DNA from: Streptomyces sp. V3I7 | GTDB lineage: Bacteria > Actinomycetota > Actinomycetes > Streptomycetales > Streptomycetaceae | Direction: 5' to 3' | Length of the DNA stretch: 64,000 nt | NCBI RefSeq assembly: GCF_030817495.1 | Contig: NZ_JAUSZK010000001.1 | Span: 4,009,001-4,073,000 of the forward strand | Part shown: piece after piece, positions 55,150 to 63,713 of the stretch | How the letters are laid out: each line of letters starts with the position of its first letter | Position numbering within the stretch: position 1 is the stretch's first letter | The notes under the pieces: generated by a model | Database searches by the model: none | The model's input: the letters and a program-made list of their open reading frames with translations, nothing else | Told to the model about the DNA's origin: nothing | Program-made: the position numbers and the translations under genes

Positions 55150-55204
55150 ATCTCCGTTACCGATGGGTATCCAACCGCCCCAGCCCCGTCATACTCTGCG
55201 CCCC

Positions 55205-56851
55205 ATGACGGACTCGAAGGCCCCGGAGACGACCGGTACCGACACCGCCGAGCAGAGCGGCGGCACTGGTACCAACCCCCTCGCCCCCGCCCCCGCGGGC
55301 GCCCGAACCGCCGCCGACGTGGTCACCCCGGAGTTGGTCGCACAGCTCACCAAGGGTGTCGTCGGCTCCGGTCGTACCGCCAACCACACGCCGCTGACCG
55401 GCGAGAAGCTGGCCGACCTGCCCGAGTCCACGCCCGAGGACGTGGCCAAGGCCTTCGAAGCCGCCCGCGCCGCCCAGGCCGTCTGGGAGCGCACGCCGGT
55501 CCGGCAGCGCGCCGCCGTGCTGCTGCGTTTCCACGACCTGATGCTGGAGCGCCAGGCCGAGGTCCTCGACCTCATCCAGCTGGAGACGGGCAAGGCCCGC
55601 CTGCACGCCCACGAAGAGGTCCAGGCCGTCGCCATGGCCGCCCGCCACTACGGCGTCAAGGCGCCCGCCTACCTGCGGCCGAAGCGGCACGTCGGGGCCA
55701 TGCCGACGCTGACCAAGGTCACCGAACTGCGCCACCCGCGCGGTGTCGTCGGCCAGATCGCCCCCTGGAACTACCCCCTGGAGCTGTCCGTCGGCGACGC
55801 GATCCCCGCCTTCGCCGCGGGCAACGCCGTCGTGATGAAGCCGGACACCGAGACCTGCCTGACCGCCCTGTGGGCGCGCGACCTGCTCATCGAGGCCGGA
55901 CTGCCCGCCGACGTCTTCCAGGTCGTGCTCGGCGAGGGCCCGGTCGTCGGCCCGGAGATCGTCCGGCACGCCGACTACGTCTCGTTCACCGGCTCCACCC
56001 GCGTCGGCCGCGAGGTCGCCCAGGCCGCCAGTGCGCGGCTCGTCGGCGTCTCCCTCGAACTCGGCGGCAAGAACGCCATGCTGGTCCTGGAGGACGCCGA
56101 CATCGAGAAGGCCGCCGCGGGCGCCGTCCGCGCCTGCTTCTCCTCCGCGGGCCAACTCTGCATCTCCATCGAGCGGTTGTACGTCCACGAGTCGATCGCC
56201 GACACGTTCCTCGAACGCTTCGCCGCCCGCACGAAGGCCATGCGGCTCGGCACCTCCCTCGCCTACGGCGCCGACATGGGCTCGCTGGTCGGCGAGCGGC
56301 AGCTGGAGACCGTCAAGCGGCACGTGGAGGACGCCGTGGCCAAGGGCGCCACGGTCGTCGCCGGCGGTGTGGCGCGCCCCGACATCGGTCCGTACTTCTT
56401 CGAGCCCACGATCCTCGACGGCGTCGAGGCCCCGATGACCGTGTGCGAGGAGGAGACCTTCGGCCCCGTCGTCTCCATCTACCGCTTCACCAGCGTCGAC
56501 GAAGCGATCGAGGCCGCCAACTCCACGGCGTACGGCCTGAACTCCTCCGTCTGGACGAAAAACGCCCGCCGGGCCCGCGAGGTCGCCGCCCGGCTGCGCA
56601 CCGGCACCGTCAACGTCAACGAGGGCTACGCCCCCGCCTACGGCAGCGTCCAGTCACCCATGGGCGGCATGAAGGACTCCGGCCTCGGCCGCCGGCACGG
56701 CTCCGAGGGCATCCTCAAGTACACCGAGGCCCAGACGGTCGCCCATCAGCGTCTGCTGCCGATGGCTCCGTCCCTCGGTCTCGACGACGAGAAGTACGCC
56801 GCGCTGATGAGCCGCAGCCTCCGGCTCATGAAGGCGTTCCGCCTCCGCTAG
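55205..56851 (+). CDS. gabD2: NAD(P)-dependent succinate-semialdehyde dehydrogenase
   Basis: 548 residues; ATG at 55205. Aldehyde dehydrogenase superfamily: IAPWNYPLELSVGDAIPAF (cofactor region), FTGSTRVGREVAQ, the Glu of LELGGKNAM, and the nucleophilic Cys in FSSAGQLCISIERL, a succinic-semialdehyde-type active site (SSAGQxC). It converts succinic semialdehyde, e.g. from GABA, to succinate. The N-terminal ~35 residues are a low-complexity Thr/Gly/Ala extension. Ends 38 bp before the GMC oxidoreductase, so cotranscription is likely. Confidence 0.9.
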   Translation: MTDSKAPETTGTDTAEQSGGTGTNPLAPAPAGARTAADVVTPELVAQLTKGVVGSGRTANHTPLTGEKLADLPESTPEDVAKAFEAARAAQAVWERTPVRQRAAVLLRFHDLMLERQAEVLDLIQLETGKARLHAHEEVQAVAMAARHYGVKAPAYLRPKRHVGAMPTLTKVTELRHPRGVVGQIAPWNYPLELSVGDAIPAFAAGNAVVMKPDTETCLTALWARDLLIEAGLPADVFQVVLGEGPVVGPEIVRHADYVSFTGSTRVGREVAQAASARLVGVSLELGGKNAMLVLEDADIEKAAAGAVRACFSSAGQLCISIERLYVHESIADTFLERFAARTKAMRLGTSLAYGADMGSLVGERQLETVKRHVEDAVAKGATVVAGGVARPDIGPYFFEPTILDGVEAPMTVCEEETFGPVVSIYRFTSVDEAIEAANSTAYGLNSSVWTKNARRAREVAARLRTGTVNVNEGYAPAYGSVQSPMGGMKDSGLGRRHGSEGILKYTEAQTVAHQRLLPMAPSLGLDDEKYAALMSRSLRLMKAFRLR

Positions 56852-56889
56852 CCAGCCAGATCCCCCCCCGTTCTCGACGAGGAGAGCAC

Positions 56890-58728
56890 GTGTCGCAGGA
56901 GAAGTCTGTCCAGGCCCGGGACGATGACGGGCACGACGGCGTTCATGACGACGTTCACGACGACGGTTACGACTACGACGTCATCGTCGTCGGCTCGGGC
57001 TTCGGCGGCTCCGTCACCGCCCTCCGGCTGACCGAGAAGGGCTACCGGGTGGGCGTGCTGGAGGCCGGCCGCCGCTTCACCCGCGCCGCGCTCCCCAAGA
57101 ACTCCTGGGACCTGAAGAACTACCTCTGGGCCCCGAAGCTCGGCCTGTACGGCATCCAGCGCATCCATCTGCTGGGCAACGTGATGGTGCTGGCGGGCGC
57201 CGGGGTCGGCGGCGGCTCGCTCAACTACGCCAACACCCTCTACGTACCGCCGAAGCCGTTCTTCGAGGACCCCCAGTGGAAGGACATCACCGACTGGCAG
57301 GAGGAGCTGAAGCCGTACTACGACCAGGCCCAGCGCATGCTCGGCGTACGGCTCAACCCTACCGTGACCCCGTCCGACGTGCACCTGAAGGCGGCGGCGG
57401 AGCGGATGGGCGTGGCCGACACCTTCCACATGACGCCGGTCGGCGTCTTCTTCGGCGACGGCAAGGACGCCGACGGTGAGACGAAGGCTAAGCCGGGCGG
57501 CCAGGTCGACGACCCGTACTTCGGCGGCGCCGGACCGTCCCGCAACGCCTGCACCGAGTGCGGCGAGTGCATGACGGGCTGCCGGCACGGCGCGAAGAAC
57601 ACCCTCAACGAGAACTACCTGTACCTCGCCGAGAAGGCGGGCGCGGTCGTCCACCCCATGACGACGGTGGTCTCCCTCACCGACGACTCGCGGGGCGGCT
57701 ACGCGGTGGCCACCCTGCCGACCGACGCGAAGAAGAGCGCCGGGCGCACCTTCACCGCCCGCCGCGTCGTCCTGGCCGCAGGCACCTACGGCACGCAGAC
57801 CCTGCTGCACCGCATGAAGGCGAACGGCCAACTGCCCTACGTATCCGAGCGGTTGGGTGCGCTGACCCGGACCAACTCCGAGGCGCTCGTGGGCGCGCAG
57901 ACCAGTGACCGCCGCTATCGCAAGGCGCACGGCGCGGCGAAGGCCGACTTCACGCGCGGCGTGGCCATCACGTCCTCGATCCACCCCGACGAGAACACGC
58001 ACATCGAGCCGGTCCGCTACGGCAAGGGCTCGAACTCGATGGGCGGCCTCACCATCCTCCAGGTCCCGTACGCGGAGGGCTCCTCCCGCGTCCTGGGCTG
58101 GCTGGCGAACGCGGTCCGGCACCCGGTCCAGGTGGTCCGCTCGCTCTCCAACCACCGCTGGTCGGAGAAGACCATCATCGGCCTGGTGATGCAGTCCCTG
58201 GACAACTCCCTGACGACGTACCTGAAGCCGAAGGGCGTGGGCAAGGGGCTGCTGACCGCACGCCAGGGTCACGGCGCGCCCAACCCCCAGCAGATCAAGG
58301 CGGCCACGGAGGCCGCGACCATCCTCGCCGAGGAGATCAACGGCTTCGCCGGCAGCAACATCGGCGAGCTCATGGGCACCCCGCTGACCGCCCACTTCCT
58401 CGGCGGCTGCCCCGTCGGCGCCTCGCGCGAGACGGGCGTCATCGACGCCTACCACCGGCTGTACGGCCACCCGGGCATCTCCGTGGTCGACGGGGCGGCG
58501 GTGTCGGCGAACCTGGGCGTCAACCCGTCGCTGACCATCACGGCGCAGGCCGAGCGGGCGATGTCGTACTGGCCCAACAAGGGCGAGGCGGACCCGCGCC
58601 CGGCGCAGGGGCAGGCGTACGAGCGTCTCAAGCCGGTGGAGCCCAGCGACCCGGCGGTCCCGGCGGACGCCTTCGGCGCGCTGCGGCTGCCGTTCCTGGG
58701 GATACCGGCGGTGCCGCCGAAGAAGTGA
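56890..58728 (+). CDS. GMC-type FAD oxidoreductase (cholesterol-oxidase-like) with a CxxCxxCxxxC motif
   Basis: 612 residues; GTG at 56890 with GAGGAG upstream. N-terminal HDDVHDDGYDYD linker, then FAD Rossmann motif DVIVVGSGFGGSVTALRLTE (about 30-50). GAGVGGGSLNYANTLYVPP is the GMC signature. The FAD/active-site C-terminal block is HFLGGCPVG...GISVVDGAAVSANLGVNPSLTI. At about residue 222 the sequence CTECGECMTGC gives a C-x2-C-x2-C-x3-C pattern, resembling a ferredoxin cluster site. No signal peptide is seen. The substrate could be a sterol or another hydrophobic alcohol. A perfect hairpin follows. Confidence 0.88.
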   Translation: MSQEKSVQARDDDGHDGVHDDVHDDGYDYDVIVVGSGFGGSVTALRLTEKGYRVGVLEAGRRFTRAALPKNSWDLKNYLWAPKLGLYGIQRIHLLGNVMVLAGAGVGGGSLNYANTLYVPPKPFFEDPQWKDITDWQEELKPYYDQAQRMLGVRLNPTVTPSDVHLKAAAERMGVADTFHMTPVGVFFGDGKDADGETKAKPGGQVDDPYFGGAGPSRNACTECGECMTGCRHGAKNTLNENYLYLAEKAGAVVHPMTTVVSLTDDSRGGYAVATLPTDAKKSAGRTFTARRVVLAAGTYGTQTLLHRMKANGQLPYVSERLGALTRTNSEALVGAQTSDRRYRKAHGAAKADFTRGVAITSSIHPDENTHIEPVRYGKGSNSMGGLTILQVPYAEGSSRVLGWLANAVRHPVQVVRSLSNHRWSEKTIIGLVMQSLDNSLTTYLKPKGVGKGLLTARQGHGAPNPQQIKAATEAATILAEEINGFAGSNIGELMGTPLTAHFLGGCPVGASRETGVIDAYHRLYGHPGISVVDGAAVSANLGVNPSLTITAQAERAMSYWPNKGEADPRPAQGQAYERLKPVEPSDPAVPADAFGALRLPFLGIPAVPPKK

Positions 58729-58760
58729 CGTACGGCTGCCCTGGCCGGCGGTGACACGAA

Positions 58761-58796
58761 GAAGGACCTGCGCCCCCCTCCGAGCGCAGGTCCTTC
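58761..58796. terminator. Bidirectional hairpin terminator
   Basis: GAAGGACCTGCGC/GCGCAGGTCCTTC perfect 13-bp stem between the convergent GMC oxidoreductase and surface-protein genes. Reads to a C/T-rich tail on the plus strand. Confidence 0.85.
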
Positions 58797-58827
58797 CTCA
58801 TGTCCGGCGTGTCACGCACGCCGTGGT

Positions 58828-59865
58828 TCAGGCGCCGGCGGCAGCCTTGCGACGGCGCACCGCGAACACCGCACCCGCACCGGCGACGACGGCGACACCG
58901 CCGACGAGGCCGAGGACGGGCAGCGCGGAGCTGGAACCGGTCTCGGCGAGGTTGCCGGTCGGCAGCTCGGAGAGGTCACCCTGGGGCTTCTTCACCGAGG
59001 GCTTGCCGCCCTTGTCGCTCGGGGTGGCGTCACCCGGGCTGGGGTTCTTGCTGCCGGCCTTCAGGACCTGGAAGTCGTACTGGGCCCAGCCCTCGGCGAT
59101 GCAGTCCTGGCCCTCGATGTTGTCGAGGTAGGCACCGGAGCCGAAGGAGTAGGCGTCACCGGCAGGGGCCTTGGCGTCGATGCCGACGCGCAGGCTGACC
59201 GACTGGCTCGCGCCCGACTTCAGCTTGTCCACGCCGAAGAAGTAGTCGCCGGCCCAGTCGTCGGAGCCGATGCGGTCCCAGGAACCGGTCTCGGGGTTCT
59301 TGAACTCCAGGTCGACGTACTGGCTCAGGAACTTCGACTCGTCGAGCTCGTAGTTCTCGACCTCGGCGTAGAAGGCGACTTCCTTCACGTCGATGTCGGA
59401 CTGGTTGGTGACGGTCAGCTTGAAGTTGTGGAAGCCGTCGCCCGCGACGATCTTGCCCGGCAGACCCTTGATGTCGGCGGACACCTTGGCGTCGTCGAAG
59501 TTCTGGTCGAGCTCGTCGCAGTACGGGACGTCGGGGTCCGTCGGCTCCTCGCTCGGCTCGGCCGGCACCGACGGCACGGGGGACTCGCTGGCGCTCGTGC
59601 TCGGGGACGCCGACGTGCTGTTCGACGGGGGGTCGTTCGGCAGGGTGGAGGTTGACGGGTCGACGGAGGTGGACGGGGAGGTGGAGGTCGAGGGGTCGAC
59701 CGACTCCGACGTGGAGGGCGACACGCTCGTCCCGGTCGACGCCGACTCGCTCACGGAGGTGAGCGGCGCCGGGTCTTCGGCGAACGCGGCGGGCGCGGAC
59801 AGCAGGGCGACGGGGGCTATGGCAGCCGTTGCGGCTGCCGCGGCCATGACACGGCGAACATTCAT
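58828..59865 (-). CDS. Sortase-anchored surface protein (LAETG)
   Basis: 345 residues; ATG at 59865. Signal peptide (about 1-29, ending SAPAAFA). Then a Ser/Thr/Pro-rich stalk (SPSTSxDPST repeats to about 100), a folded domain (about 110-270) with two Cys (CDEL, QDCIAE) likely disulfide-bonded, and a Pro/Lys linker. The C-terminal sorting signal is LAETG, a membrane helix (ALPVLGLVGGVAVVAGAGAV), then RRRK. LAxTG is the class E sortase motif used in Streptomyces, the same type that anchors chaplins. The folded domain resembles bacterial surface/adhesin domains but is not nameable. Confidence 0.9.
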   Translation of the reverse strand: MNVRRVMAAAAATAAIAPVALLSAPAAFAEDPAPLTSVSESASTGTSVSPSTSESVDPSTSTSPSTSVDPSTSTLPNDPPSNSTSASPSTSASESPVPSVPAEPSEEPTDPDVPYCDELDQNFDDAKVSADIKGLPGKIVAGDGFHNFKLTVTNQSDIDVKEVAFYAEVENYELDESKFLSQYVDLEFKNPETGSWDRIGSDDWAGDYFFGVDKLKSGASQSVSLRVGIDAKAPAGDAYSFGSGAYLDNIEGQDCIAEGWAQYDFQVLKAGSKNPSPGDATPSDKGGKPSVKKPQGDLSELPTGNLAETGSSSALPVLGLVGGVAVVAGAGAVFAVRRRKAAAGA

Positions 59866-60359
59866 GAAGACCTCGGTACGAGTGGTAGGGGAGGCCTCCG
59901 CGTGGCGGCTGCGGGAGTGGCCCTTGTTCCTGCACGTTTGATCAGCGAGGGCGGTGAAAGGTTGCGCCGGTTCTCACGGGACTTTTATGTGGGCCGGGTC
60001 ACAGGAGTGCGCGCTGATGTCCGAGGCGGTGCGGACATGACGAAGGGCCCCGTGGCGGGGCCCTTCGGTGATCGTTGCTGTACTGGCTGGACTTGCCAGT
60101 TTCCGCCGGACGGCCCCGGGCGTCCCCGGAGCCGGCCGGTTCTCTTGGATGACCGGGCTGCTGTCCCCTGCCGTCCGGTCACTTCCCTGGAACGAGGTCC
60201 CACGACGTACGGCACGATCCGCACGTCTCATCGCCCCAGCGATCCACGCGTGGTTCTTTCGGGCCCGCCCCTGGCTGGCACGGACAACGGGACCAACGAA
60301 GGGTCCGCGAGCCGGTCACGCGCCGTACGAGTGAGAGCGGGACCGAACTCAGATGCGAC
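59866..60359. other. Intergenic region, no gene seen
   Basis: About 490 bp between the surface-protein start and the chorismate mutase stop, both genes being on the minus strand. It holds the hairpin at 60041-60067. Open frames here (e.g. minus 59974-60231) have no ribosome site or family features. I checked for a tRNA and found none. Confidence 0.5.
60041..60067. terminator. Hairpin, likely terminator of the chorismate mutase transcript
   Basis: CGAAGGGCCCC/GGGGCCCTTCG, 11-bp perfect stem with a GTGGC loop, about 290 bp beyond the chorismate mutase stop in its direction of transcription. No closer hairpin was identified. Confidence 0.55.
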
Positions 60360-60677
60360 TCAGACGCGACCCCGGCACAGTTCGAGGAGCGTCATCGCGA
60401 GGGCGGTGCCGGGCCGGCCGAGGGCGTCCCGGAAGTGAGTGAGGATCTCCGTCTCGCGGGAGAGGTTCACGCGTCGGCCTCCGGAGGTGATCCGGGCCTC
60501 CTGGATCACCGCGGACACGGCCATCCGCTCCTGCACGAGCCCGATGATCCGGTCGTCCAGCGCGTCCATGCGCTCGCGTGCGTCGCTGATCGTTGCGGCG
60601 GCCTCGGCGGTACGGGCGCCGGTCTTCTCGGTGGCGGTGGCCGTGGCGGTGGCAGTGGCGATGGCGGTGCTGCTCAT
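60360..60677 (-). CDS. Chorismate mutase (AroQ type)
   Basis: Converts chorismate to prephenate, the branch to Phe and Tyr. 105 residues; ATG at 60677. The first ~25 residues are a TATA-like Ala/Thr repeat (ATATATATATEKT) and probably disordered. The helical AroQ domain follows, with the active-site Arg in ARERMDALDDRIIGLVQERM, the Lys/Arg-type residues in VIQEARITSGGRRVN, and RETEILTHFRDALG. Cytoplasmic (no signal peptide). A leader ORF and terminator upstream suggest transcription attenuation by Phe/Tyr. Confidence 0.88.
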   Translation of the reverse strand: MSSTAIATATATATATEKTGARTAEAAATISDARERMDALDDRIIGLVQERMAVSAVIQEARITSGGRRVNLSRETEILTHFRDALGRPGTALAMTLLELCRGRV

Positions 60678-60720
60678 GTCGGGGGCTCCTTGTCGATGTC
60701 CCCGCGGCGACAGATCACGG

Positions 60721-60761
60721 AAAACGCAAGGCGCCCCGGACCTTGTCGGCCCGGGGCGCCT
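60721..60761 (-). terminator. Attenuator terminator in the chorismate mutase leader
   Basis: On the minus strand AGGCGCCCCGG...CCGGGGCGCCT forms an 11-bp stem with an 11-nt loop, followed by TGCGTTTT, a real U tract. It lies between the leader ORF (ends 60783) and the chorismate mutase start (60677), so it would stop transcripts before the gene. Confidence 0.8.
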
Positions 60762-60782
60762 GGGAAGTCGCTTGTCAGTTGC

Positions 60783-60854
60783 TCAAGCAGCACGACCATG
60801 GCAGCCGGTGGGCCGGTTGCCATAGGTAAAGAGGAAGGTCGTCTGCGTGAGCAT
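60783..60854 (-). CDS. Leader peptide of the chorismate mutase attenuator (23 aa)
   Basis: The minus-strand ORF from an ATG at 60854 encodes MLTQTTFLFTYGNRPTGCHG then RAA. Phe, Phe and Tyr codons cluster in FLFTY, i.e. the two end products of the chorismate mutase branch. Immediately after, the RNA can form a hairpin ATGGCAACCGG/CCGGCTGCCAT, a pause-type structure. A CATACT -10-like hexamer ends 6 bases before the ATG, so the mRNA is probably leaderless at this ORF. Together with the downstream terminator this is the layout of a classical amino-acid attenuator. Confidence 0.6.
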   Translation of the reverse strand: MLTQTTFLFTYGNRPTGCHGRAA

Positions 60855-60933
60855 GGGGGCAGTATGCCACGGCGTGCGGCCGGGGTCCGGGGCGGAGCCC
60901 ACTGAGCCGGGACCGGTCCGACGGCCACCCCGT

Positions 60934-60939
60934 TAGAAT
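60934..60939 (+). promoter_or_regulatory. -10 box of guaA
   Basis: TAGAAT, 42 bases before the guaA GTG start. A matching -35 is not clear. It is divergent from the leader-peptide promoter. Confidence 0.45.
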
Positions 60940-60980
60940 CGGAACCACAGACCCCCTGCCCCACCGCCGGAAGGCACCCC

Positions 60981-62561
60981 GTGTCATCAGCGACTTCTGC
61001 TGCCGCCACTCCCGACACCGTCCTGGTCGTCGACTTCGGCGCGCAGTATGCCCAGCTCATCGCCCGTCGCGTCCGCGAGGCGCGGGTCTACAGCGAGATC
61101 GTGCCGAGCACCATGCCGGTCGAGGAGATGCTCGCCAAGAACCCCGCGGCGATCATCCTCTCCGGCGGCCCCTCGTCCGTGTACGAGGAGGGCGCCCCCC
61201 GCCTGGACCGCGCGCTCTTCGAGGCCGGCGTCCCCGTCTTCGGCATGTGCTACGGCTTCCAGCTGATGGCACAGGTCCTCGGCGGCACCGTCGACAACAG
61301 CGGAGCCCGCGAGTACGGCCGTACCGACCTCGTCGTCTCCAAGCCCTCCTCCACGCTCTTCGAGGGCACCCCGGCCGAGCAGCACGTGTGGATGTCGCAC
61401 GGCGACGCCTGCTCCGCCGCCCCCGAGGGCTTCGCCGTCACCGCGTCCACGGACGTGGTCCCGGTCGCCGCCTTCGAGAACGACGAGAAGAAGTTGTACG
61501 GCGTCCAGTACCACCCCGAGGTCATGCACTCCACGCACGGCCAGCAGGTGCTGGAGCACTTCCTGTACCGCGGTGCCGGCCTGAAGCCGGACTGGACGAC
61601 CGGCAACGTCATCGATGAGCAGGTCGCCGCGATCCGCGAGCAGGTCGGCGACAAGCGCGCCATCTGCGGTCTGTCCGGCGGCGTGGACTCCGCCGTCGCC
61701 GCCGCCCTCGTCGCGCGCGCCATCGGCGACCAGCTGACCTGCGTCTACGTCGACCACGGCCTGATGCGCAAGGGCGAGACCGAGCAGGTCGAGAAGGACT
61801 TCGTCGCCGCGACCGGCGTCAAGCTCGTCGTCGTCGACGCCGAGGAGCGCTTCCTCAAGGCGCTCGCCGGGGTCTCCGACCCCGAGGAGAAGCGGAAGAT
61901 CATCGGCCGCGAGTTCATCCGCGTCTTCGAGCAGGCGCAGGCCGAGATCATCGCCGACGAGGGCCCGGCGGTCGAGTTCCTGGTCCAGGGCACCCTGTAC
62001 CCGGACGTCGTCGAGTCCGGCGGCGGCACCGGCACCGCGAACATCAAGTCGCACCACAACGTCGGCGGCCTCCCCGAGGACCTCGAGTTCCAGCTCATCG
62101 AGCCCCTGCGGAAGCTGTTCAAGGACGAGGTCCGGATGGTCGGCCAGGAGCTGGGCCTGCCCGAGGAGATCGTCCAGCGCCAGCCGTTCCCGGGCCCGGG
62201 CCTCGGCATCCGCATCGTCGGCGAGGTCACCAAGGAGCGCCTGGACCTGCTGCGCGACGCCGACGCCATCGCCCGCGAGGAGCTGACCGCGGCCGGCCTC
62301 GACCGCGCCATCTGGCAGTGCCCGGTGGTCCTGCTCGCGGACGTCCGCTCCGTCGGCGTCCAGGGCGACGGCCGCACCTACGGCCACCCGATCGTCCTGC
62401 GTCCGGTCTCCTCCGAGGACGCGATGACCGCCGACTGGACGCGTCTGCCGTACGACGTCCTGGCCCGCATCTCGACCCGGATCACCAACGAGGTCCGCGA
62501 CGTCAACCGCGTCGTCCTCGACGTCACCTCGAAGCCCCCGGGCACCATCGAGTGGGAGTAG
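60981..62561 (+). CDS. guaA: GMP synthase (glutamine-hydrolysing)
   Basis: Amidates XMP to GMP. 526 residues; GTG at 60981. Glutaminase triad: Cys90 in [10 protein letters not shown], His179 and Glu in YHPEV. ATP-pyrophosphatase P-loop [14 protein letters not shown] (about 230-243). C-terminal dimerisation/XMP domain ends with the family signature [14 protein letters not shown]. Completes guanine nucleotide synthesis with guaB, though encoded separately here. A 16-bp stem terminator follows. Confidence 0.97.
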   Translation: MSSATSAAATPDTVLVVDFGAQYAQLIARRVREARVYSEIVPSTMPVEEMLAKNPAAIILSGGPSSVYEEGAPRLDRALFEAGVPVFGMCYGFQLMAQVLGGTVDNSGAREYGRTDLVVSKPSSTLFEGTPAEQHVWMSHGDACSAAPEGFAVTASTDVVPVAAFENDEKKLYGVQYHPEVMHSTHGQQVLEHFLYRGAGLKPDWTTGNVIDEQVAAIREQVGDKRAICGLSGGVDSAVAAALVARAIGDQLTCVYVDHGLMRKGETEQVEKDFVAATGVKLVVVDAEERFLKALAGVSDPEEKRKIIGREFIRVFEQAQAEIIADEGPAVEFLVQGTLYPDVVESGGGTGTANIKSHHNVGGLPEDLEFQLIEPLRKLFKDEVRMVGQELGLPEEIVQRQPFPGPGLGIRIVGEVTKERLDLLRDADAIAREELTAAGLDRAIWQCPVVLLADVRSVGVQGDGRTYGHPIVLRPVSSEDAMTADWTRLPYDVLARISTRITNEVRDVNRVVLDVTSKPPGTIEWE

Positions 62562-62594
62562 TCCCGGCCCCCATCGGGTCGGTGAGGTCGGTCT

Positions 62595-62632
62595 GAAAGA
62601 GGTGGAACGGTCACGGCCGTTCCACCTCTTTC
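62595..62632 (+). terminator. Terminator after guaA
   Basis: GAAAGAGGTGGAACGG/CCGTTCCACCTCTTTC, 16-bp perfect stem with a 6-nt TCACGG loop. The descending arm ends CTCTTTC, a partial U tract. Confidence 0.88.
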
Positions 62633-62741
62633 GCGTACGCCCGTTGTGCTGCGTGCGTCACCTTTGTGCAATAGCGCTGTCCTGTCGTCCGGACCGGCGG
62701 TAACTTCCGCCCCGTACAGGAGATCCAGTGCTGGAGGACCT

Positions 62742-63545
62742 ATGCACGGGCCCAGCTGGCCCCCGCCACCCCCGCCCCTGCCCACCGATCAGCTGCGGTT
62801 CGCGATGCCGCCGCGGTACGAGTCGCTCGACGACGAACGACGCCACCGCAAGGAACGTCTCGCCGGTGCGCTGCGGATCTTCGGCCGGGCCGGATTCGAG
62901 GACGGGGTGTCCGGACACATCACCGCACGCGACCCGGAGTACAGCGACTGCTTCTGGGTGAACCCCTTCGGGATGCCCTTCCGGCACGTCACCGTCGGCG
63001 ATCTCGTACTGGCCAACCAGGACGGCCAGGTGATCGAGGGCCGCTACCACGTCAACCAGGCCGCGTTCACCGTCCACGCGGCGGTCCACGCCGCCCGCCC
63101 CGACGTCGTCGCCGTCGCCCACTGCCACTCCGTGCACGGCCGCGCGCTCGCCGCCCTCGGCGAACTCCTCGAACCCATCACCCAGGAGAGCTGCGCCTTC
63201 TACGAGGACCAGGCCCTCTACGACACCTACACCGGGGTCAACGTCGACGCCGAGGAGGGCCGTCGGACAGCCGCCGCGCTCGGCTCCGGCAAGGCGCTCG
63301 TCCTGCGCAACCACGGGCTGCTGACGGTCGGCGACTCGGTGGACGCCGCGGCCTGGTGGTTCCTGTCGATGGAGCGGTCCTGCCAGGTACAGCTGGCGGC
63401 GCGGGCGGCCGGACGCCCGGTCCTCATCGACCACAAGCTGGCCGAGGCCACCCGCGAACAGCTCGGCGGCGACCTCGTGGCGTGGATCAACTACCAGCCC
63501 TTGTGGCGGGACATCAGCCGCAGCGAGCCCGAACTGCTCAGCTAG
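62742..63545 (+). CDS. Class II aldolase/adducin-family protein
   Basis: 267 residues; ATG at 62742 behind GGAGGA. Class II aldolase/adducin domain: GHITARDP (substrate-phosphate region), AHCHSVHGRAL with the zinc-binding His pair, and RNHGLLTVG. Metal-dependent retro-aldol or decarboxylating enzymes of this family act on short sugars; others are inert. The N-terminal run of prolines (PSWPPPPPPLP) is unusual. The substrate cannot be predicted. Confidence 0.88.
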   Translation: MHGPSWPPPPPPLPTDQLRFAMPPRYESLDDERRHRKERLAGALRIFGRAGFEDGVSGHITARDPEYSDCFWVNPFGMPFRHVTVGDLVLANQDGQVIEGRYHVNQAAFTVHAAVHAARPDVVAVAHCHSVHGRALAALGELLEPITQESCAFYEDQALYDTYTGVNVDAEEGRRTAAALGSGKALVLRNHGLLTVGDSVDAAAWWFLSMERSCQVQLAARAAGRPVLIDHKLAEATREQLGGDLVAWINYQPLWRDISRSEPELLS

Positions 63546-63597
63546 CCGGAGCGGAGGTGTTCGAGGGGCCGGACGGGGTGCGTGCGCGTCAACGCGG

Positions 63598-63619
63598 CAC
63601 CCCGGCTTCACCCGGGGTG
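63598..63619 (+). terminator. Hairpin after the class II aldolase
   Basis: CACCCCGG/CCGGGGTG stem with a CTTCAC loop, about 50 bases past the stop. Confidence 0.6.
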
Positions 63620-63713
63620 ACCACCTACCGAACGCGAGCGGTACGCCATGGGGCACAATTCGCTTTCATCACACGGGAGTTGCGCGGGGGCGTACGGAAG
63701 GCGGGCGGCGGGC

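Noticed and set aside
60068..60359. Possible tRNA or small RNA in the surface-protein/chorismate mutase spacer
   Set aside because: No cloverleaf or T-arm signature on either strand and no promoter-terminator pair bracketing it.
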